Below are positions 60,363 through 64,000 of a DNA stretch of 64,000 bases, in pieces (within the stretch, counting starts at the first letter, position 1; every line of letters begins with the position of its first letter). The DNA is from an uncultured Clostridia bacterium. GTDB lineage: Bacteria; Bacillota; Clostridia; Christensenellales; QALW01. A model generated the notes under the pieces. It worked only from the letters and a program-made list of their open reading frames with translations. It ran no database searches and had not been told where the DNA came from. The translations under genes and the position numbers were made by a program. The stretch lies in NCBI GenBank assembly GCA_934434555.1, contig CAKRZX010000006.1, positions 1 through 64,000 on the forward strand. The letters run 5' to 3'.

Positions 60363-61179
60363 ATTTCCTGTATTCGGTGGGGGACATTCCGATTTCACGC
60401 CTGAAAACCCGCGAAAAATAGTTATAGTCGTGCATTCCAACGGCGTCGGCTATTTCGGTAACGGTTTTATTTGTGGAGGAAAGTAATTGCTTTGCCTTTT
60501 CAACACGGGTTGCGGCAATGATTTTTGACGGCGTAACACCCGTTTGTTTCTTTACCGCTTTGAAAATTGCAGACGTGCTTACGTTAAGTTCACGGGCAAC
60601 GGTATCCACTGAGATATCCTGCCCGTAATTTCTTTCCGCAAAGTATATAAACCTTTCGGCAAGCCCGCTTTGAGCGGCATTTAACATCTTTTCAAGATAG
60701 ATATACCCGACACAGGCGCGCATAATGCTTTCAACCGAATCAAGATAATCATCACTAATCACTTTCAGGGTGGAATAGTATTTGTCAAATTCGTTTCCGA
60801 AATATTTTTTTGAAAGTTCCCGGCATTTTTTGTACTGCAACTCGCCGCCGTTCTCGCTTAAAACCTGTCCGAACATAAAATATCCCGCTGTGCCGAAACC
60901 ATCGCTTATGGGAGCGCAGACCTCAATTAAACCTGCGTGGCAGCGGTATTTTACCGTTTTCCCGCTTTGGGCAAGCCGCATACCCTCGCGGTCGCATTTT
61001 CTGCAAGCCTCACTGCCGGCTTTGCTTTTGCGTATCGTACTGCAAAATTCACAGCAAGGCTTCGGGTATTCGCACAGGCAGTTAAAATCGCTGTCAAACA
61101 CGCCTACCCGCTGCTTTGTCACCGAATAAAAGTCTTTAAGCAATTTTTTTATCTTTTCATTTTCGTATGCCTGTTTCAT
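60346..61179 (-). CDS. AraC-family regulator with Cys-rich PocR sensor domain
   Basis: 277 residues. The N-terminal PocR-type domain (about 1-170) has a cysteine cluster: C35, C42 and C43 in PKPCCEFC, CRKCDREG and YRCHAGLIEVCAPI. The C-terminal double helix-turn-helix ends EIADAVGMHDYNYFSRVFRRE. PocR domains sense small molecules such as propanediol-type compounds, and the Cys set might hold a metal or act as a redox switch. It is divergent from fucI, with 158 bases between. Fucose breakdown yields 1,2-propanediol, so it may regulate fucI in response to a fucose product; this is inferred from position. Confidence 0.9.
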   Translation of the reverse strand: MKQAYENEKIKKLLKDFYSVTKQRVGVFDSDFNCLCEYPKPCCEFCSTIRKSKAGSEACRKCDREGMRLAQSGKTVKYRCHAGLIEVCAPISDGFGTAGYFMFGQVLSENGGELQYKKCRELSKKYFGNEFDKYYSTLKVISDDYLDSVESIMRACVGYIYLEKMLNAAQSGLAERFIYFAERNYGQDISVDTVARELNVSTSAIFKAVKKQTGVTPSKIIAATRVEKAKQLLSSTNKTVTEIADAVGMHDYNYFSRVFRREIGMSPTEYRKSTSRE

Positions 61180-61191
61180 AACTTCACCTCA

Positions 61192-61300
61192 CCGATATTA
61201 TAACCTATGCAATAGTATAAATCAAGTTATTTTCCTGTATAGTGCTAAAAATATATAGATTTTTTACTATAAATCGGCACACCGATGTTGTACAATACAG
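61192..61300. promoter_or_regulatory. fucI intergenic control region
   Basis: The inverted repeat ATCGG-CACA-CCGAT lies at 61273-61286, just before a TACAAT -10 (61291-61296) that has no good -35, as expected for activator-dependent transcription of fucI. The string CACCGAT plus TT and A/T bases occurs both here and near 61190, next to the regulator start, as a possible pair of binding half-sites. Confidence 0.45.
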
Positions 61301-61337
61301 TTACCGAAATAAAAATATATGAAAGGGCGTGCATTTT

Positions 61338-63119
61338 ATGAACGTTAAAATCGGAATAAGACCCGTTATTGACGGGCGCTGGGGCGGCGTAAGGGAGAGC
61401 CTTGAACAACAGACAATGAATATGGCGCTTTCTGCCAAGAAACTTATTGAGGAAAACCTCTGTTATGCAGACGGTACTCCGGCAGAATGTGTTATCGGCT
61501 GTACCACAATCGGCGGCGGTGCCGAAGCGGCACGTGTTGCGGAGCAGTTTTCAAAGGAAAACGTATGCGCAACGCTTTCGGTAACTCCCTGCTGGTGCTA
61601 CGGAAGCGAAACAATGGATTTGGACCCCAAGACCATAAAGGCGGTATGGGGCTTTAACGGAACGGAACGTCCCGGTGCGGTATATCTTGCGGCGGCAATG
61701 GCGGCGCACGCACAGCGCGGGCTTCCCGCTTTTGCAATTTACGGTCACGACGTAAAGGATAAGGACGACACCGAAATTCCCGAGGATGTAAAGGAAAAGA
61801 TTCTGCTTTTTGCCCGCGGCGCAATTGCGGCAGGGCAGATGAAAGGCAGAGCATACGTTAACTTCGGTTCAATCGCCATGGGAATCGCAGGTTCGTTCTG
61901 CGACGCAGATTTCTTCCAGAAATATTTGGGAATCCGTGCCGAATGGGTTGACGAAACCGAAATTCTGCGCAGAATGACGCTTCATATTTATGATGAAGAG
62001 GAATATCAGGCAGCGCTTAAATGGGTTAAAGCAAACTGCAAAGAGGGCTTTGACAAGAACGCGGGCAAGAATTTCCCCGAGATTATTAAAAAGAGCAAGG
62101 TAGTTGACCCCGATAAGGATTGGGAGTTCGTTACCAAAATGGCGATAATAATCAAGGATATTATGCACGGCAATAAGAAACTTGATGAAATGGGCTGGCA
62201 CGAAGAAGCGCTTGGCAGAAACGGCATTGCCGGCGGATTCCAGGGTCAGCGTATGTGGACGGATTGGCTTCCGAACGGCGATTTTGCCGAATCCATACTC
62301 AATACGTCCTTTGACTGGAACGGAAAGGGTGCACCCACCGTGCTTGCCACCGAAAACGACACTCTTAACGGCGCAACAATGCTTTTGCTTAACCTGCTTA
62401 CCGGTAAGGCACCGCTGTTCTCCGATGTAAGAACATACTGGTCGCCCGAGGCTGTTGAACGCGTAACCGGTACAAAACTTACCGGCAAAGCGGCAAACGG
62501 ATTTATGCATCTTATAAATTCCGGTGCAACTGCGCTTGATGCAACAGGCGCCTCAAAGGACAGCGACGGCAACGGCACAATGAAAGAATGGTGGAATATG
62601 ACCGACGGTGATATTAAGGCTTGCCTTGATAACAGCGATTGGTGCAGAGCCGACTACGAATACTTCCGCGGCGGTGGTTTTTCAAGCCATTTCAAGACAC
62701 TTGCGGAAATGCCCGTTACAATGGCGCGTCTGTGCCTTGTTGACGGCGTAGGACCCGTTATGCAGATTGCAGAGGGATATACCTGCGTGCTTGATGAAAA
62801 GACACACGAGCTTATCGACAAGCGTACCGACCCCACATGGCCCACTACCTGGTTTGCACCTATCCTTACCGGTAAGGGCGCATTTACGGACGTTTACTCC
62901 GTAATGGCAAACTGGGGCGCCAACCACGGCGCGTGGATTCACGGCCACGTAGGCGCAGAACTGATTACGCTCTGCTCGATGCTCCGTATTCCCGTAAGTA
63001 TGCACAACGTTAGCGACGAAAAGGTTTTCCGTCCGCAATCGTGGGGACTTATGGGAACCGACAGTAAGGAAAGCGCGGACTTCAAAGCCTGTGAAACTTA
63101 CGGTCCCCTGTATAAGTAA
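61338..63119 (+). CDS. fucI: L-fucose isomerase
   Basis: 593 residues from the ATG at 61338 (AAAGGG upstream; a GTG nine bases earlier is less likely), matching the 591 of the Escherichia coli enzyme. Family segments include KIGIRPVIDGRWGGVRESLE at the start, FQGQRMWTDWLPNGD, TENDTLNGATMLLLNLLTG and FSDVRTYWSPEAVERVTG. The manganese ligands Glu, Asp and His of FucI fall in these conserved blocks and near the C-terminus. It converts L-fucose to L-fuculose (also D-arabinose to D-ribulose). Fuculokinase and the aldolase are not in the window. Codon use is strongly biased, hinting at high expression. Confidence 0.97.
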   Translation: MNVKIGIRPVIDGRWGGVRESLEQQTMNMALSAKKLIEENLCYADGTPAECVIGCTTIGGGAEAARVAEQFSKENVCATLSVTPCWCYGSETMDLDPKTIKAVWGFNGTERPGAVYLAAAMAAHAQRGLPAFAIYGHDVKDKDDTEIPEDVKEKILLFARGAIAAGQMKGRAYVNFGSIAMGIAGSFCDADFFQKYLGIRAEWVDETEILRRMTLHIYDEEEYQAALKWVKANCKEGFDKNAGKNFPEIIKKSKVVDPDKDWEFVTKMAIIIKDIMHGNKKLDEMGWHEEALGRNGIAGGFQGQRMWTDWLPNGDFAESILNTSFDWNGKGAPTVLATENDTLNGATMLLLNLLTGKAPLFSDVRTYWSPEAVERVTGTKLTGKAANGFMHLINSGATALDATGASKDSDGNGTMKEWWNMTDGDIKACLDNSDWCRADYEYFRGGGFSSHFKTLAEMPVTMARLCLVDGVGPVMQIAEGYTCVLDEKTHELIDKRTDPTWPTTWFAPILTGKGAFTDVYSVMANWGANHGAWIHGHVGAELITLCSMLRIPVSMHNVSDEKVFRPQSWGLMGTDSKESADFKACETYGPLYK

Positions 63120-63130
63120 ACAAAATTACG

Positions 63131-63160
63131 AATCGGGCAGATTTTCTGCCCCGATTTTTT
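63131..63160 (+). terminator. terminator of fucI
   Basis: AATCGGGCAGA pairs with TCTGCCCCGATT (one bulged C) around TTT, followed by TTTTTT. Confidence 0.88.
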
Positions 63161-63173
63161 TATAAATCAGGTG

Positions 63174-63202
63174 TTGAAATCTGTATTCAGAAATGTTATA
63201 AT
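63174..63202 (+). promoter_or_regulatory. promoter of the window-edge WbsX-like gene
   Basis: TTGAAA (63174-63179), 17 bases and TATAAT (63197-63202), then TTTAGGAG and the ATG at 63229. Confidence 0.75.
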
Positions 63203-63228
63203 GTAAAAAAAGTTTAGGAGATTAAAAA

Positions 63229-64000
63229 ATGAAACCTACTGTTGCTTGCTATCATTGGTCAAACTGGCATCCTACTGAAAATAATGATATTGAACGGGGT
63301 AAAGGCTGGACGGAGTGGGAATATCTTAAACGTGCCGTGCCGCGCTTTGCGGGGCATAAACAGCCCAAAGTGCCGATGTGGGGTTATCTTGACGATTCAA
63401 AGCCCGAAAATGTTGAACGTCAGATAAATACTGCCGCCGATTACGGAATTGACGCTTTTATTTTTGACTGGGGAAGCCGCAGCGGCAACAATAATGTTAT
63501 TGAGCAGTTTGTAAAATCAGATAACAAACGGCTTAAATTCTCGCTTATGTGTTGCGGCGGTGCCCGTGATGAAGAAGATTTTTACCTTGATATGGCATAT
63601 GTTTTCGATAATTATTTTGTTCAGCCCAATTACTGGAAGGTAAACGGCGGATACTATCTTTCGTTTTATGAAATAGGCAGATATATCAATTATTGGGGCG
63701 GACTTGATAAAACAAAGGCCATATTTGATAATATGCATAAAATGGCAGCAGAAAGAAATATGAAAATTCACCTTGTTGCGGTTGAATGGGGGTTGCAGGA
63801 ATACTGGTGCAAAGATATTGACCCCCGTGTAATTGTTAAAGAACTCGGTTTTGATGCAATTACAAGTTATGTTTGGGCGCACAATACCGTTCCTGCATGG
63901 CCTTGCGGAGATTATTCCGATTGGGCTGAATCGGCATACGAAAAAATGCGTGAAATTGAACAAAAATATCCCGTGCCGTATTATACGCACGTTTCAATGG
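63229..64000 (+). CDS. GH99/WbsX-like protein, N-terminal part
   Basis: The frame is open to the window end (257 codons seen); the 3' end lies outside. It begins MKPTVACYHWSNWHP with no signal peptide. Further GH99/WbsX-type segments are WTEWEYLKRAVPRFAGHKQP, YGIDAFIFDWG, NYWKVNGGYYLSFYEIG and FDAITSYVWAH. These parallel the barrel starts of WbsX proteins, in which the acidic residues after the fourth and later strands are catalytic. With the two copies at the left edge this makes three members in 64 kb. The substrate is probably an alpha-mannoside or related glycan; fucI lies just upstream but is separated by a terminator. Confidence 0.8.
   Translation, partial: MKPTVACYHWSNWHPTENNDIERGKGWTEWEYLKRAVPRFAGHKQPKVPMWGYLDDSKPENVERQINTAADYGIDAFIFDWGSRSGNNNVIEQFVKSDNKRLKFSLMCCGGARDEEDFYLDMAYVFDNYFVQPNYWKVNGGYYLSFYEIGRYINYWGGLDKTKAIFDNMHKMAAERNMKIHLVAVEWGLQEYWCKDIDPRVIVKELGFDAITSYVWAHNTVPAWPCGDYSDWAESAYEKMREIEQKYPVPYYTHVSM

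Noticed and set aside
59391..60440. Long minus-strand open frame (349 codons) opposite the second ABC ATPase
   Set aside because: The plus strand encodes all ABC motifs; the antisense product is basic, lacks recognisable domains and overlaps the PocR-AraC gene.
1..64000. tRNA, rRNA, CRISPR, insertion sequence, integrase or phage genes
   Set aside because: Scanning the intergenic gaps and all gene products showed none; the accessory genes carry no mobility signature.

Overview
The window looks like chromosome from an uncultured, probably gut-associated, spore-forming member of the Clostridia (Bacillota). The grounds are the DUF512-der-plsY gene neighbourhood, a minD-minE-rodA cluster followed by a spoIVFA/spoIVFB-like sporulation pair, a Firmicutes-type galT, strong AGGAGG ribosome sites, near-consensus sigma-A promoters with 17-base spacers, and surface proteins with a signal peptide, Thr-Pro linkers and a C-terminal membrane anchor. 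I see no tRNA, rRNA, CRISPR array, insertion sequence or phage gene. The species cannot be named from the sequence alone.

Layout. (1) 1-1926: two tandem GH99/WbsX-like genes and a 34-residue peptide gene. (2) 1928-10388: a divergent AraC regulator and a tight operon of four Gfo/Idh/MocA dehydrogenases, a radical-SAM activase and a glycyl radical enzyme, closed by a terminator; this is the strongest candidate for an undescribed pathway. (3) 10456-19340, minus strand: a housekeeping operon DUF512-der-plsY-parE-parC, then a pyridoxamine kinase with a Dabb protein. (4) 19467-22915: a heterodimeric ABC exporter. (5) 22928-24104, minus strand: DUF1858, rpiB and a GNAT protein. (6) 24299-27949: minD, minE, rodA, spoIVFA-like, spoIVFB-like. 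(7) 27942-34390: galK, a GT-C-like membrane protein and a D-2-hydroxyacid dehydrogenase, divergent from galT and two membrane proteins. (8) 34508-37124: hydrolases, a flavoprotein and a decayed hydrolase gene. (9) 37138-50684: glycan use (GH38, two AraC regulators, a DUF5060/DUF4038 lipoprotein, two anchored surface proteins, GH36-like and GH78-like enzymes). (10) 50832-55182: a second short peptide and a 1410-residue multidomain surface glycosidase. (11) 55358-60362: a MacB-like ABC system with two ATPases. (12) 60346-64000: a PocR-AraC regulator, L-fucose isomerase and a third WbsX-like gene cut by the window edge.

How it fits together. Most accessory genes serve capture and breakdown of complex glycans. 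Surface proteins with carbohydrate-binding-like domains and DUF4038 glycosidases act outside; unsecreted GH38, GH36-like, GH78-like and GH99-like enzymes finish oligosaccharides inside; galK/galT and fucI feed galactose and fucose to central metabolism. Each block is controlled locally by AraC-type activators. Three promoters in regions 9 and 10 share one fixed layout (an AAAA[T/A]CGAATA box, 19 bases, TTTACA, 17 bases, TATAAT): two precede the DUF4038 glycosidase genes, and the third drives an apparent 95-base orphan transcript. The dehydrogenase/glycyl-radical operon may carry an anaerobic route for an oxidised sugar or glycoside; its substrate is unknown.
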